Shown here in pieces: positions 25,752 to 39,199 of a stretch of DNA of 64,000 bases. Below the pieces are notes generated by a model. The model saw nothing but the letters and a program-made list of their open reading frames with translations, had not been told where the DNA came from and ran no database searches. Numbering within the stretch: position 1 is the first letter of the stretch; the number at the start of each line of letters is the position of its first letter. Where the stretch lies: NCBI RefSeq assembly GCF_023343835.1, contig NC_064439.1, positions 24,244,933 to 24,308,932 on the forward strand, read 5' to 3'. This DNA is from Lagopus muta (lineage: Eukaryota; Chordata; Aves; Galliformes; Phasianidae). A program made the translations under genes and the position numbers.

Positions 25752-28700
25752 TCCATGACTGTTTAAGTAATTTCTGAAGCGCAATCTCACTTCAAAGCAT
25801 ATTCAAGCCCAGTTCTTAGCTGTGACTATAGCATATCACATTTGAGTTAAAGTCACTGACCAAGATGCAGGCAAGAACACAGCTGGGCTTCTGGACCCTG
25901 ACACACTGGGTCTGTGCTGCTGGAGTCTCAGCGAGCTGATTTCTCAACTCTACTGAATCATAGGGAGTTTCACCATTTAGTGGTGCAAGATTATCACCTC
26001 CAGATTTACTTGAAATCAGTGGAGTTAGCCATATTTGCAATGACATCACAGAGATCAAAATCTGATTCTTGCCCTCTTTGTCAGTGAAGTAACAGATTTA
26101 GAAGCAAAGTCTTAAACTCTTCTAAAAGACTGTCAAACTCTCGTCTCCAGGCCCTTGTCTTCAGCACCACCCACTGCTCTGTGAAGCATCCCACTTCTCC
26201 CAGTGAAGATTTCATCTCCCTGCACCTCCAGTCCTGCTGCCCCAGATCCTGCCTGAAAGCACTCCTCCTGTCCATGCGGTGATCTGCAGTGGATCAAGCT
26301 GCCCTGTGCTGGCTGCTTTCTGGTAACTGCATGGAAAACTCTGCCTGCCTTGATTCATCACTGCACTGCGTGCCTCAAACTGCTGTGCATGTCCCCACAC
26401 ATTCACACAGCTCTTCTCCCTTTCACCTCCTCCCCTCAGGTCCAGATGCATCAGTGAGTCACTGCGGGAAGTGCACCTGATGATCTCAAGGACGCGGCAC
26501 CAAACATCTCGCATCTCAAAGCTGCCCTGTGAGATAGCTTCAGACTGGGCCAGCCATAGCCAAGCTGCTCAGATATTTGTATCCGGGTTTTTTACTGCTT
26601 CTGTCTACATTTCCCGGTAGTTCTTTGCTTTAGGATTTCAATGTACATTTAACATTTGAAATTGTAAATGTTTACATCTGTGATGTACATGGCCTATCTG
26701 AGTGAACAGAAGGATTAAGGATTTGGAGATGTTATTTCTACTGTAGTCATTATACTTTAATCAATCTACAGATCTACCCAGCATCGACTGGAGCAGAGAA
26801 GTACATTATGATCACAGAACAGAAGCAAGAGTTTTTGCTACTGGTGCTCTTTGTGCACAATTAAAATGGACTGATAATCTCAGTAATTCAGGACTACTTA
26901 TAGTGTCAGCAGTATTTCATGTACAGATGCATGCATCCAGGTGCATATGGGCTTCTGTGTTTCAGTAGGCAGTAGCAGGTGATCCATTTGCAAAGAACAG
27001 TCGTACTGAGCCTCACACACATTCACATCAGTGAATTTTGTGTGATCTTTATGTAAGGAATGACATCCATCTTATACCACTGCAAATGCAGCGAATCTCA
27101 GCTGAGTGCTTACCCTGGCATCATGTCTTTGTCCTCAGGATTCCCTCAAATGTTTTCTGAGGCAGGAAATCATTTCTTTTCATTTCTAAATATTTTAAAG
27201 AATGCTAGAAATGGTTTTAATATTACATATATGTTCCTGTTTGGGAGTAGAGCTCTCGTGAATGCAGTTGAGGGCAGTAAATCTTATTTTGAACCAAGGT
27301 GAACAGGTTCTGCAGGCTGAACGTGCCTGAAGGCAGCTGTATCCTACACACCCAATTTTTTACAAAACACAGCAAGACAGGTTCACGTCTGGTGTAATCC
27401 TTTTGCCTCCAGAACATTTTCAGCTTGGCAAATCTGCCTCAGAAGAAAGCAGCATGTTGCAGTTTCATAGTTGGGGGCCAGTTTTAATTCCATATACCCT
27501 AAACCACAACTTGTTGGGCTTGACCATTTTCTTCAGATGGGTAGATAGGTCAACTTTCGGCCATCCAAGCATAAAAATGGCACAAATCTTCCTTTAGTTG
27601 AGAACTGGTACAAAATCAGAGGTGGTCAGGACATCACACTATCAGAGCACAGACGCTGTTAACAGGCACTGGATGGAAGTGGTTTTGGCTGGAATCTCAC
27701 AGCACAGCCATTTTTCTTGTGGCTTGGAGCTCCTGAGGCTTTCCACTCACACGGTGATCTCTTGTGTGCTGCAGGATGGTGCGAGCCAGACCTGGAGCCT
27801 TGCACTGCTTTAATGTGGCGGCCCCAGGCTTGGATTCAGTTTGGGATTCAGAGAAGCAGCTCCAACTTTATCCACATAAAACACGTCCCAGTGTCCCAGT
27901 GTCACAGCAGCGCTGGCTTGCTGCTTCTCCTCACTGCTGATACAGCCCTTCAAGTAATGCCTTGCACAGGAAACTGGCTGATCCAGGTAAATCCTCCTCT
28001 CACGCTGTCAACATGCAGCAATGAGGACAGAAACTGCTGCCTTCATGTTGCTCAATGCACTGGGAGTCTGAAAGGGCTTTTAGGTGAACGTGGAGCCAAA
28101 GTGTCTGTCTCCACCCACTCTGGTTTTGCCAAAGAGGCAAGAGGGAAAAAAAGCCCGCACTTCTGTTCTCTGATTTCAGTGTGCTGCAGCAGGGACGTGT
28201 GTGCGGCTGGCAGGGCTTCTGCTGCTGAACACCTCCCAGCTCGAGGGGAAGAGGTTCTCTTCCATATGCACAACTGACTCAGAGACTTGTTTGTCCTGCA
28301 GGAAGAGTTACAGGATTAAGTTTGAATACTTTGATATTCAGCGATGAAAAAGCACACACTGATATGGGGATTTTGGCAGGCTTCATGTGTTCTTCTTTCT
28401 CTCTTTTTATGCACCTAGAAGCTGGACATGATTGACAGATTACAATTTCGGTCCTGGAAGCAGTCTCTTGAGGCTTAATGACAACATAGACTTCATGAGA
28501 CCCAGCTCTGCTGCTTGAAAAACCAAGCAGCTTCTGCAGGTGCCAGCTAAGACTCCAGCAAAGGTTCCAGGCTGCCCAGCACCCAACCAAAGCTCTCCAG
28601 GAGGGATGGGAGACTGAGTGGTAATGATACAATGGCCTAGGGTATGTTTCTGTCATACAGGCACAATGTTGATAAAAATATCTGCCTGTAAATCTTCTTT

Positions 28701-29892
28701 ACATTGGCATTCTTGATACAAATAAATTATGATAATTACATACTAAATATTTCCTCCTGGAAACAGAGGAAAGAAACAAATTTGGAAAGCAGCTGTTGCC
28801 TACTGCTCTCTGAGATAGAGGTGGTTGTCAAACTATTTCTTCTCTGAGCCTTCCATAGGACATCCACACACCCCCACACACTTGCCATGAGACACCCCTG
28901 CCTCTGCATTGCCTCTGCAGGGTAGGGGTGAGAGGGGGACTCTCTGAGACCCACAGAAGAAAAACACCATGTACCATCTACTGCAAATTTAACAGCTTGT
29001 TTTCCCATTTTATATCTTAGTAATTCCCTCAGTTTGGCATTCAAAATCAAGGTATTTAACAGTCTGCCCTCAAGAAGTGCCCTTCTGTTTCTCAAGAATG
29101 CCAGTGTTCCTCCAGCTGTCACGTTTGTGGAAGACAAGGAATCCATCAAGTCTCAAGTGAGTTTCATTTCAGAGACAAATAGAGAGTGAGTTCTCACTTT
29201 CTATTGGAAGCATAGCATGATCATCTACAATGAGGCAAATATGCAGCACCATCTTACACTTCCTGGATAAACTGGAGTTTGTCCCGCTGTAGGCCCCCCC
29301 TTGGCTGAGATAGGACTGATTCTGTGAGTGGCCAAGGGCACACTGCAGTCCCACCAAGACCCAGAGATAGTAGACCTTCAAGAGCAACAAGAAGCCAAAC
29401 AAGCCTGAGCCAGCTGATTATTAACATGCTTTCTTTAGAGTAGGAAGTGTTTTTAATGAGCTTCCATTTGAAAAATACTCTAGTGATTTTAAATTCTGCC
29501 TTGCGTTGCATCATTTCCATGAAGTCGATGTAACATCAATGACTTGTGGTGCAGGACGTGGCCATGCTGCGTTTGAATGCAGCAATGCTTAGGACGTTGT
29601 CTTTCCAGGGCTGTCTCCCTTCTGAGGAAAGCATTATTATCACATTTAAAAGGTAAATGCTAGTGGCAAAGTGAATTAATGGTATTGAATTTATGAAATT
29701 ATGGACTAATTCAAGTGGACAGTGTTTTTTCACCAGGACTCCTATGGATGAAAAATGCAAATCTGGCAACACTGAAGCTTTCCAGGAAGGTCTCATTCCA
29801 CTGACTTTTTCTCATACAAAACTGAGAAAAAAATTCCCTGTAAATCAAAATCTTCTGTGGTAAGATTTTTAAAATTAAAGATTCAGAGGAGA
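25752..29892. other. unique non-coding DNA
   Basis: No gene is recognised. The longest open frame here is 186 codons (27717-28277, plus). It has no signal peptide, domain or repeat that I recognise and no promoter or splice context that would make it a convincing gene. An imperfect AT-rich hairpin lies at 26641-26690. Confidence 0.5.
26641..26690. other. imperfect AT-rich inverted repeat
   Basis: ATGTACAT occurs at both ends (26641-26648 and 26683-26690) and AACATTT (26651-26657) pairs with AAATGTT (26666-26672), giving a nested hairpin with an asymmetric bulge. No flanking target duplication was identified, so I do not call it a transposon. Confidence 0.35.
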
Positions 29893-29933
29893 TTTTTTTT
29901 TTTTTTTTTTTTTTTGCAAAACAAGTGTTTATT
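29893..29933 (-). repeat. T23 with upstream AATAAA: possible 3' end of a minus-strand retrocopy
   Basis: The plus strand shows 23 T (29893-29915) followed 12 bases later by TTTATT (29928-29933). Read on the minus strand this is AATAAA, 12 bases, then a poly(A) tail, the usual layout of a reverse-transcribed polyadenylated RNA. The body would lie at higher coordinates, but I recognise no coding sequence there and found no matching target duplication. A simple poly(T) tract is the alternative. Confidence 0.35.
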
Positions 29934-30751
29934 TTGAGATGCCTTTCCATTTTCTTTGAAATAAAATTGAAAACATTTTTTTAAATCTCAATTTCAAAAT
30001 AGAACAGTTCATTTGGGGATCAAACAAAACATCTCATTTAAGTGGTCAGGAAGTTTTTTATTCTTTGGAGCTGCTGATGAATCAGAAAAACGCTTTCTTT
30101 CCACAACGCCGATACTAATGCTGTGTTGAAGCTGCTTTGATATTTGATATTTATTACCTTAATCTTATTTGTGCCTTAGCATTACCGGGTATAATGGCTT
30201 CATCTTTGCCTGATGTTAGAAGTTTAAATGCTCTGCTCCTGAACAGTGCTGGGATGCAAGACCACTTCAGGATCCCCAGTGTTGCTGGCATAAACCGAGC
30301 AATTATGAAGGGAAAACCCCATTGCCACGGTTGTTGATCTGGTGGATTAAAAATAAGAGAAAGAACGTTGGTCACTGAAAGTTAAAAAAAAGAGGATAAG
30401 TAGATGATATAATAATAGTGAAACTTAATTGGAAGAAACTCTGAAGGTAGGAGAAATATCAACTCAGAAATGTAGAGATCTTTTGGCATTCGGATTAACT
30501 TTGATTCTAGTTCAAATGACAACTGAGAGCATATGAGCAAGATGCCATGTTTTATATCACTAACTAAAGTGGTCTTAAGCCAGAACCTGTCTGATATTCC
30601 GTGTTTGCTTTCAGCAAAGTGCCTCCATTAATGCTTTGACTACAGCAAAGCCACCAATCCTCTCCATCTTACAAGTACATCTCTTTCTTAATGCAAACAC
30701 TAGGGAATGTTGGTCTTTGAGTGACTGGTTTACCATACATTGAGAAAAGTA
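29934..30751. other. unique non-coding DNA, possible retrocopy body
   Basis: If the preceding tail belongs to a retrocopy, its body would start here on the minus strand. I see no open frame of known identity. Confidence 0.4.
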
Positions 30752-30801
30752 TTTCTTTCTTTCTTTTATCTTTCTTTCTTTTTTTTTTTTTTTTCTTTTT
30801 T
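30752..30801 (+). repeat. TTTC/T-rich pyrimidine tract
   Basis: Short runs of TTTC units flank a T16 run (30779-30794). The tract is all pyrimidine except for one A at 30768. It is an imperfect simple repeat with the same (GAAA)-type unit, on the other strand, as the array at 4236-4403. Confidence 0.85.
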
Positions 30802-32682
30802 AATGAACCGTTTGCTGTCAAAACCCCAAAATTGTCACAATTAAGACCACACAGTTGGCTTCTCTGTGGAATTCAATCTTCAAGCAAGTAGCATGAATAC
30901 AGAAAGTTACAGAGAAGGCTACATGCGTATGCACCAGCGATTTTGTTTATTAGGCTCTAATGTAGCAATCATTATCAAAGAAGTTGAGGTTCATGCAGAT
31001 TTTACACTTGTTGCTCAGGCAAGCATTATCTCCCATTTTCACAGAGAAAACTGTGTTTATGTGGTGGAGAGTAACTTACCAACATCCAAATGTTAGGAAG
31101 AGAACCAAGGTCCTTGGTGTGCCATGACAGCAGCAAGTCTGTTCTTTCTGTCAAGGGCTGTTCTAGTGCTTTTGAGCTGGATATCTGCTTTTTCCTCTTG
31201 ATTTCTTGGCTGTGGGCAAGACGAGGGCAGGGCAGTCCACAGGAGTGTCTAGTTCCAGCTTTGGATCTCGAAGCCGCCCTCATAAAGCTTCACAGTTTTC
31301 ACAGTTTCAAGCATTTATTTCAGAGCTATTTGTATGTACACAATGAAACCTGAACACCTACCACCCGAGTCCTTGAACTGTATCCAATCTTCTTAGTGGT
31401 CTAGTCATCTTTCCATGGTAAATACACTAGATACAGCGTGATCACTATTACAGTAGCTTCAGCCAATGCCACGTGGAAAATATGTCATGGTATTGAGAAG
31501 GACAGTGTTTAGCTTCAGCAGGAAACATTTCTGGAAGCGACATTTAATTCTAGCTAAGAGAATATTATGAGCCTATGCTTCAAGTGGAAAAAAGCACCTG
31601 TAATCAGGTCCTAAAACTAGAATTTCACACTTAAGTGTCTACATGCTAATTCATACAGGCACCTGAACAAACAGCCTCATAGCAAACATCTACAATGGAC
31701 AGAGAATATGAGAAAGAAGGAGAAATTTTTTTCAGTTCAGTACTCACATTTAGTTTCGCTATTCAAGTGGCCATGGCAAATTTCTATCCCTCTCCTTGTC
31801 CTGAGCGACCCCTAAGCTCAGAAGTTCTCCAAGTTTTTTTGGTTTGCCAAGGAGACCTCACAAGAGGCTCGACTCCCACAGGACAGAGGGCCATATTTTG
31901 GGTGTATCTTCATCTTGCACCTCTGCACTGCTCCACCCAAGCATGGAGGCATCCCACACTGCTCCTTGCAAGAGCTCTTGGTGCTGCTACAGCATGCTCA
32001 GGTGCATGCTTCAGAATGGCTAGACTTGTCAGGGAAGAAGAGCTACTGAGTCATCTAGGTAACTGCCAACAAAGGAGTTTTACCCACAGCAGTTGTGTTT
32101 GCAGCGCAAGCAGTTCTGCTCAGACACTCTGAGCAAGAGCGGGGATTCAGATGAAAGACTTCTGATTTGAAATTCTTGTAGAATTCCTCCCTATTGCTGT
32201 GAATGCGGCCTGTTTCAACTTATCTGGTAAATACTTTTGTCGTAGTGACTAATGACTTGCCAGAAGGAAAGGAAAAAAAAAAGACATACAAAATGGAGCA
32301 GTGTTTGGGGGAAGGTAGCCATGCTCTGCCCTTCCGGTTTCCTTACAGGCAAACTATGATGGCTCTCCTTTGTGAAGAAGCTCTTTGAAACTTCACATTC
32401 AAAATCTGACATTTTCTTTACAGTATTGTTTATACACGGTCATCTGGAAACAGTCTAAAGCTTTATTTGTGCCCAAGAAAAATAAGACAAGCTTTATTTT
32501 AAAATGCATCTTTTGATCAAGAACACAACCAGTATCATTAGTAGAAAAGAAAACAAAGTTCTGCTCTGAGTTTTTTCCTGAAAAGAAAACAGATCATATT
32601 CATAGCAGTCCATGAATGAAAGTACAAAGCTTTCCCAGGTAGATTCTTCAAGGTCCTTGCAGAGGATGTAGCTACTACAGAG
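30802..32682. other. unique non-coding DNA
   Basis: No gene or element is recognised. A 145-codon open frame at 31695-32132 (plus) has no recognisable feature. Confidence 0.5.
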
Positions 32683-32760
32683 CTAAACATTGAGACACAA
32701 AGAGACTTGCCAAGGTGGCAACAAGATCTAACTCTTTTGCAAGCCAGTCCACTGAGCAGT
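32683..32760 (-). mobile_element. possible MIR SINE fragment
   Basis: 'aaacattgagacacaaagagacttgccaaggtggca' resembles the reverse complement of the MIR 3' half (aaactgaggctcagagaggttaagtgacttgcccaaggtcaca), with a deletion in the middle. MIR remnants are known in amniote genomes. The match is short and diverged. Confidence 0.35.
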
Positions 32761-35700
32761 CTGCTGCGCTCTGCCTCACCTGCTTGAGGAGGAGCAAAGG
32801 AAATAAATGTTTCCCTGTGTCAAATCCAGCAGTTAAATTCTGTTCACTCTATTCTCTGGACATTATGTATGACTCATTACAAAGGTCTAGGGGGTTATCC
32901 AGAAGATGTGTGCATCCATATGGAGTCACTGCTTATATCTTTGCAGGGCTGCATGGCCCATGGTCCTTTTGGAAATGCAAACTTGCACTGTGGTTTTGCT
33001 ACTATTATTTTTTTTTAATATGTCTCTTTTTTTTTCCCTCACAGGTTTCACAGCAATAATTGAGCCCCTTTGGTTTGTCTCTGAGGAGAGGGAACTCAAT
33101 AACTGGTAATTACTTTGCCTACTATTTAATGAAATTCAAGGAGCACGGTAACATCCATAATCTCACTCTTTTAGCTTGTTAAGCCCCAGTTCTGCGTGTC
33201 TCGAAGTGTTAATATTCAGACATAAATGGAAAAAGGTTAAAAGGATTCAATGAATTTGTGACAAATGTGCCCTTTGTATATATGAATTCTGAGTCATTTC
33301 TACTGGACATGGTGCATTGGTTAATCTTGCTATGAATACCAGAATTACCTCCTTGTTAGCAGGACCCATTGCTGTTATTACTGTAGCCCAGAGGAAAGGG
33401 CGCAGACTTAGGTGCTAGGAGACTTCGTTTCTCATCACATCACTGCTGCTATCCTGACATTTGTCCTAAGACTAATTCCTGCATTTCTTTATCCCTGTGT
33501 TTCCTTCCCCAAGTTGTGCTGCCTTGAGTATCTGGAAGTGAAGCTGGGGGCAGAGAACTCCCCATACATTCAGCATCAGGTACAAGGAAGCCTTATCTCA
33601 GTTGAGTATTTTAGTCATAATGAAGTAGCAATAAATGCCAACCAGTTATAAGTTAACCAAAAAGAAATTACGTCTGAAATTGATGAATATACTCAAAATT
33701 GAACATATTCTATGGAAATTTTAAACCAGCTTTAACAACTGAAGTTTTGGCAGTCTTGATTTATCTGTGAAGGAGGTGCCACATTCTGCAACAGCTTCTT
33801 CTACATCTTAAATATGAAAGCCTTTAATAAATTTGTATTGAACAAAAGCCAACACAGCTGATCCCATGCCTTTTCAATTTTACCTCCCTTCAAGTTGTCC
33901 TGCTTTCATATCATCACTTTCCATGCACTGTGTGTTTTTGTGCTGAAAATTAAAACTCAGAGGGAGAAGTTATCATGAGGAAAGATTGAGAGGTGATCCC
34001 AGGTAATCAGGAGTGAAACCATATGAGTTCTGCAGCTGTATTGAGGGAAAGAGAGCGAGCAATAAGAAAAGCAAGAACGCAGAGAGTGGGGTAGAAGAGA
34101 GGCAGCATTTTATTTATTAAGTGCCATCAATGCTTAAGGCATAAGGCAGAAATTCCTGAACCAAGTAATTCATAGTTTAAGTGTTAAATTGTACTTTTAA
34201 GTGGAAAAAGCCCACACTGAGGCCAAGAAATCACTTACCAAGATTTCTCAGAATGTTTTCCAGGCACACTGGGGTCTGCCTTCTTCCCACCACTCTGGTG
34301 GGAAAGGAGGGTGCCTCAATAAATCACATCTCCCATAGAAGCCGGTGTCACCTGCACAGATATCCTCCATTCCTATGCTGATTCGTGCTTCACCACCAGA
34401 GCTTCGTCTCTGCTGCACTGCACACTCAAAAAAGAGCCATCAGTAAGCAAAATGAGGTAGGGCAGGGCACAGCCAGTCTAGTGAAGGAGTAAAGCCATGA
34501 TGCCAAACCCCCTGATGAAAAGGACCATGGCTGGTTGGAAGCAAATAATGTTAACAAAAGGACTATTAAAGACTTCCCAGAATTTGTGGTGGCTAATCTG
34601 TCCCCTGTTCAGCTGAATGTGTCATGTCATCACTCACCTTTTCATCACAAGATACCCCCTATTTCCTGCTATATTGACCCTTGAGCATTATCACATCTAT
34701 GGAGTTTCGTTGTGTTTATATGCCCATAGCCTGTAGTTTGCTCTCTGTTGGCTGGAGCTCAGGTATCTATGGCTAATTACAATAGTATGTATCTTACTTA
34801 ATGCAGGGTAAAGACCTTCAGCCACTTGACCTTTCATGATTCCATTCTAGAGTGTGTGGATATCAACACTCTAAAAACTAAAAACAGCTCTAAAAACAGC
34901 AACTTGTGGGATGAGAAAAAAGAGTAAGAAATACCCTAGGTCCCAATCCACCCCACAGAGGCACAGCTTTGCTGTGAAGGACATAGTGCATGCAGTAGGC
35001 TGCTCTGCAACAGCACCTTGGCATCTACAATAAAAGAAAAAGAATCAAACATTAACAACAACAAACAGGGGAAGAGTTATGGTAATTCTAATTAAGGTGC
35101 CAGGGTGGAAACACATCATGGAAAATCCTCTGAAGCATTCCAGTTGTCATCCTTGACTGTGGAGCCTATGTGGGGCATACAACCTGAGCCTCTCCCTCTC
35201 TCCTTGCTGAGAATTTTCTTATGCTTTTTGTTATTGCACCTGTGTTTGTAATGAAAATCTGACTTTTGTCATCATCTAAAAGCACTATCATGCATTTCAA
35301 ACAGAGAGAGAAAAGAAAAATGTGAACAAGTAAGCTGAGAAAGCTGCAGAAATGTAGTGAGTGCTCCAGACAGAGCTCTTAGAAGATTGTTCTCCTACCA
35401 CAAAATGCAGATAAAATCTATCTGAGGACAACCAGCTTTGGCCTAATATAACCCCTACATTTAGAGTAAGGCTCAGAAAGAAATATGCAGCTTTGCAGGC
35501 AGAGAGAGGTATAAGGCACCCAACCTAGAACGGGCTATTAAGCTAAAAAAGCTGCTGATTGGAGGTGTTTGGTTTTTCTAACCATATTTTTCATGCCAGA
35601 AAATGTAAGACTTTTAAAAGAATTATTTCAAAAAATATCAAGGTTATAATGTCTACCATGCCAGAGTATGAAACAAAAAGAAAATGAGAATTTGCTTCTG

Positions 35701-35841
35701 GTTTACAGCTGTTGTCCCAATAGCTGTATGTGCACCAATGAAGTCTTACAATGGTCCAGAGAGACTCACAGGCCAAGCCACAAGTACTTCAGGCTCCAGA
35801 AATGAACAAGAGAGAAGAGAAATCAGTCCCGCTGGAACTGT
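32761..35841. other. unique non-coding DNA
   Basis: No supported gene. A splice-acceptor-like polypyrimidine tract ending in CAG at 33044 and a GTAAT at 33106 bracket a 61-base segment open in one frame; this is treated as a weak candidate only. The remainder is ordinary AT-rich unique sequence. Confidence 0.5.
33045..33105 (+). other. weak candidate exon (61 bases)
   Basis: A long T/C tract (about 33003-33040) ends in CCCTCACAG, and the segment is followed by G|GTAATT. Two frames are closed by stops; the third reads FTAIIEPLWFVSEERELNN, with two bases before the first codon and two after the last. I do not recognise the peptide and no partner exon is visible. It could be a chance pairing or a lncRNA exon. 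Confidence 0.12.
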
Positions 35842-35873
35842 GTTAAAAAAAAAAAAAAGAAAGAAAAAAGAAA
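35842..35873 (+). repeat. A-rich tract with A14
   Basis: A14 (35845-35858) is followed by GAAAG-type purine sequence. No AATAAA is seen at the expected distance upstream, so it is called a simple repeat. Confidence 0.85.
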
Positions 35874-38800
35874 CCTCTTTAGCTCAGTTTGAAACCAAGT
35901 AGACTACTAACAATCTTATGATACCAAAAACATTGATTTCCCACCCCCAAACCATGACACGAAAGATATACGCACTAGATGTTTTTATTTGCATTCTACA
36001 AGCCCCAGCGTTCACACGCACAATCTTCTCGCTACAATCACCAGTGCTCAGAATTTTAATTTCTCACACAAGCTGAGATTGCCATGTCATTTAGTGACTC
36101 TGGGCACTGAGCTTTGAAAAATATATTTTTTACAGGATTTCTATCAAGTAGCGAAAGATGGAAGTAACGCAGTGAGGGGCGACAAGGGGCAGGGGAAACG
36201 GAGTGAAGCAGAAGTGTGCAGTGAGACTGGGGGCAGCCTTGCCTAATCCTAGGTGCAGAGGATCTGCCCCAGGGGCTCTGCAAGGAGGCAGTAAATGCCC
36301 TAAACTCCAGCCCCAGCCCTGTGCTGCTGTGCTGAGGCGCTCCGTCTGCAATTCCTTCGGGAAATCCCATTGAGATTTTTGGCCAAGGCTTCGGAACAAC
36401 TGGAGAGGAAACTTCAGCAAGCCCTCCTCCGCCTGTTTGGAAAGCACTTCACAAGTTTATGCTGTGCTGACTGAACACTTCTGCAATGCAAATACGAGCC
36501 CTTGGACTCCTCGCTTAGTGTCACGGCCGCTGAGGCCTCCATAAGGGCTGCCGGTGACAGAGCTGGGAGCAAGGAGGGCCTGCCCAGCTGAGGGCAAGGT
36601 CTGATCCCAGGTCTGATTTTGGGGCCATTCCCCCATTCTGTGGATGCAGCTTGCAGCAGTTTCCTGACGGGTAGAAGGAATCTGTTGTTTTCTCTCAAGA
36701 GAGTTACTAATCTTTTCAGCTACATAAATACACTTCTATCATTGTCTGAGTAAATTGCCTTGGAAAACTGTTTCTTCAGGAAAAAGCTGAAATTTCTTAA
36801 AAGGAAAATGGCACGATATTTTTCATAATTATTCCTGTCCTTTTTTTTTTCTCCTACCATTGTTTATGGTAAAATCTTGATAGTTATGAACTAGCATATA
36901 ACTGACATTATTCTATGACTCTATGATTATTGCATCTGCTTAAGGATCTGAGCTCACCAAAACCCAAGCAAAAAGAGAGTCTGGTGCACCTCAGTCCCCT
37001 TTGCTCCTCTCGGACAGATTTATCCCCAGGTCACTGCCTGCCTGCACCCACTTGTTATTTCATCATGACTGTCGCATGGTGAAAGTAGAGCGCTGAGAAG
37101 AAAAGGCTCACACAGCCCCGCCATCTGCGCTGCTCACATCCAACCTTTGCAGATTCCAGCTCAGCGAGGTGTTTATCCGAACGCCTGCTTATGCAATAGT
37201 CTGCATTCATTCAAACAGCAGGGTTTGCTCTGGCAGGAGGAGAGATGAGGCAGTGTCTGACCAACACGGATGTTCAGTGATCAGAAGCTCTCAGCGCTTT
37301 ATTGAAGTGAGGGCAGGGATCTGCTCTGTTTTACGCACACCATTAGGTGCTTGCATGAAGCTCCACTGGCGTTACTGGATTTAATAACTTTCAATACTTG
37401 AAACCAGGCAGCCTTTTGAGACATTTCTCTTGTAAAAAATAAGGGAACTATGTAACATGCACTATCTAGTTGTAATTTCCAAACAAACCCTCACTGTGAT
37501 CTCACCAGGAGGTCTGCAAGGGAAATGTAGGCAAACCCAGAGGACGTGTGCAGAGATGCCTCAGAGCGTTAGTAGAAACTGCCTTTACACCACAGAAAAA
37601 TATTTGGTCAGAAAAGAGCCCATGCCTAAGCAGAGGACACTGGGGAAACTGCAGGCAAGTCCCTGCCTTACTCAAATCATTAATTCTAGGATCTGGACTC
37701 ACACCTGAGGAGTAATGAGGGCATTCAATGAAGACAGTGAATCCATGCAATTTGGATCCATTCTCCAAGGATATATTTATTACAGGCTAATAACATCCGA
37801 ATTCACATGGAATATCCCTACATTTAGTTGCAGTTACTGTAACAGTGGAAGAGGTTGCAATCATTTTTTTCATCTGATTCTAAAATTACCTGCCCAAACA
37901 GCACTTTTCATACCAGATCCCATCCACATCCAGAGGGCCACACTATCCCTGATAGGGTCATATATCTGCAGAACTGCAGCCAGATGTGAAGATGCCTATC
38001 AGACTGTGGGCCTGCTTATGCTGCAGCCCCGGACGTTTTGTCACTAGCCCTGGGATCACTTACCCTGCTGAAATCCAAGCTTCTGGCAGAAACACTCTGG
38101 CACAATATCAGCCTTCCTTTGTCTAATTTTTTGGAGGCTCAAATCTTCTGTTACAAAGAAAAGCTCAGCCATATAATCTTCTAGAGGCTTAAGAATCAGA
38201 AATAAGATCAAATACAGGCCCTGTTTCCTAGATCTCATGATTATCCTGGGGATCTCAGCACTGGATTTCCAATGCCTGGGACTGTGATGCCAACTGAGGG
38301 ATTCCCAGCACCACCAAAGCACACTTCCCCAGGTGTCAGCGCAGCAGGTTTGGCCTGAAGCCAGTGACTTACTCATCTCACAGATCACTGGAAACGTTTC
38401 AGAGGGGACTGCACCTACTTATGATCCTTTTTTTTCACCTTTATAATCTTATTTCTTTGTTTCAGTACTTTTTTTACCTTGTAGTTTCAAATCTCACATA
38501 AAGCTGTCACCAAGCCATTTTGAACAAGCCGTGGAGTAGCAGCAGCAGAGCACACAGCGTACCACAACAGACATGCTCAGTTCACTCCAGCAGCCTCTGA
38601 GCACAGGGGTCTCACATCATCACAAGTATTTCTACTGCCTAGGCCTGTTGCTGAGCGTTTTGGCCACTGTGCAAGAGAGCAAAGTGCTCCGATGTGCACT
38701 GTTCCTGCAGGAGGACAGAGCCCCATCCCTCAGCAGCATGGGCACGGTGGGCAAGACCAGTGAAAGGCAGCACAAGATTCAGCCCTCCTGGCTTTCTTCC

Positions 38801-39199
38801 AAAAAAAACACTTGCAGAGAAACCTGGAATTACATGTAAGTAAAGTTGCCTTTTTGATATTACCACGTAATTTCCACTTCTGGCAAAGAGGTTTGTGCCC
38901 GGGCTAATTTGGACGCATTTTCCTGCACCGCGTTGGCACCGCAGTGTCGTTTCGATAGAAGTCACATTCATGGGGAGAGGCACGGCTGCCTGCTCGCCTC
39001 TCCTCTGCCCAACAGGCTGCTTGTTGAGCCTCTCGAAAGGCTGCGCAGACAGATAAACATGCTACACATGAAGTACATTAGGTGGAGGTGAAATACAGAT
39101 GATTATATTTAAGGGCTTACAATAGTCGTTAAGAGCTTCTAACCACAGGCCCTGGCAGGGCTGGGTCTGGGCTCGCAGTGCATGTCTTGGCTGCATCCT
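35874..39199. other. unique non-coding DNA
   Basis: No gene is recognised. 36150-36620 is GC-richer but lacks the CpG density of an island. A short 'attctatgactctatgatt' at 36909-36927 looks like CR1 terminal octamers without a recognisable element body. Confidence 0.5.

Noticed and set aside
27717..28277. Longest non-repeat open frame, 186 codons, plus strand
   Set aside because: No recognisable domain, signal or repeat. One frame of this size is unsurprising in 128 kb of double-strand search, and there is no splice or promoter context.
36909..36927. Octamer-like attctatgactctatg resembling a CR1 tail
   Set aside because: No CR1 body is recognisable upstream; 19 bases are not enough for a call.
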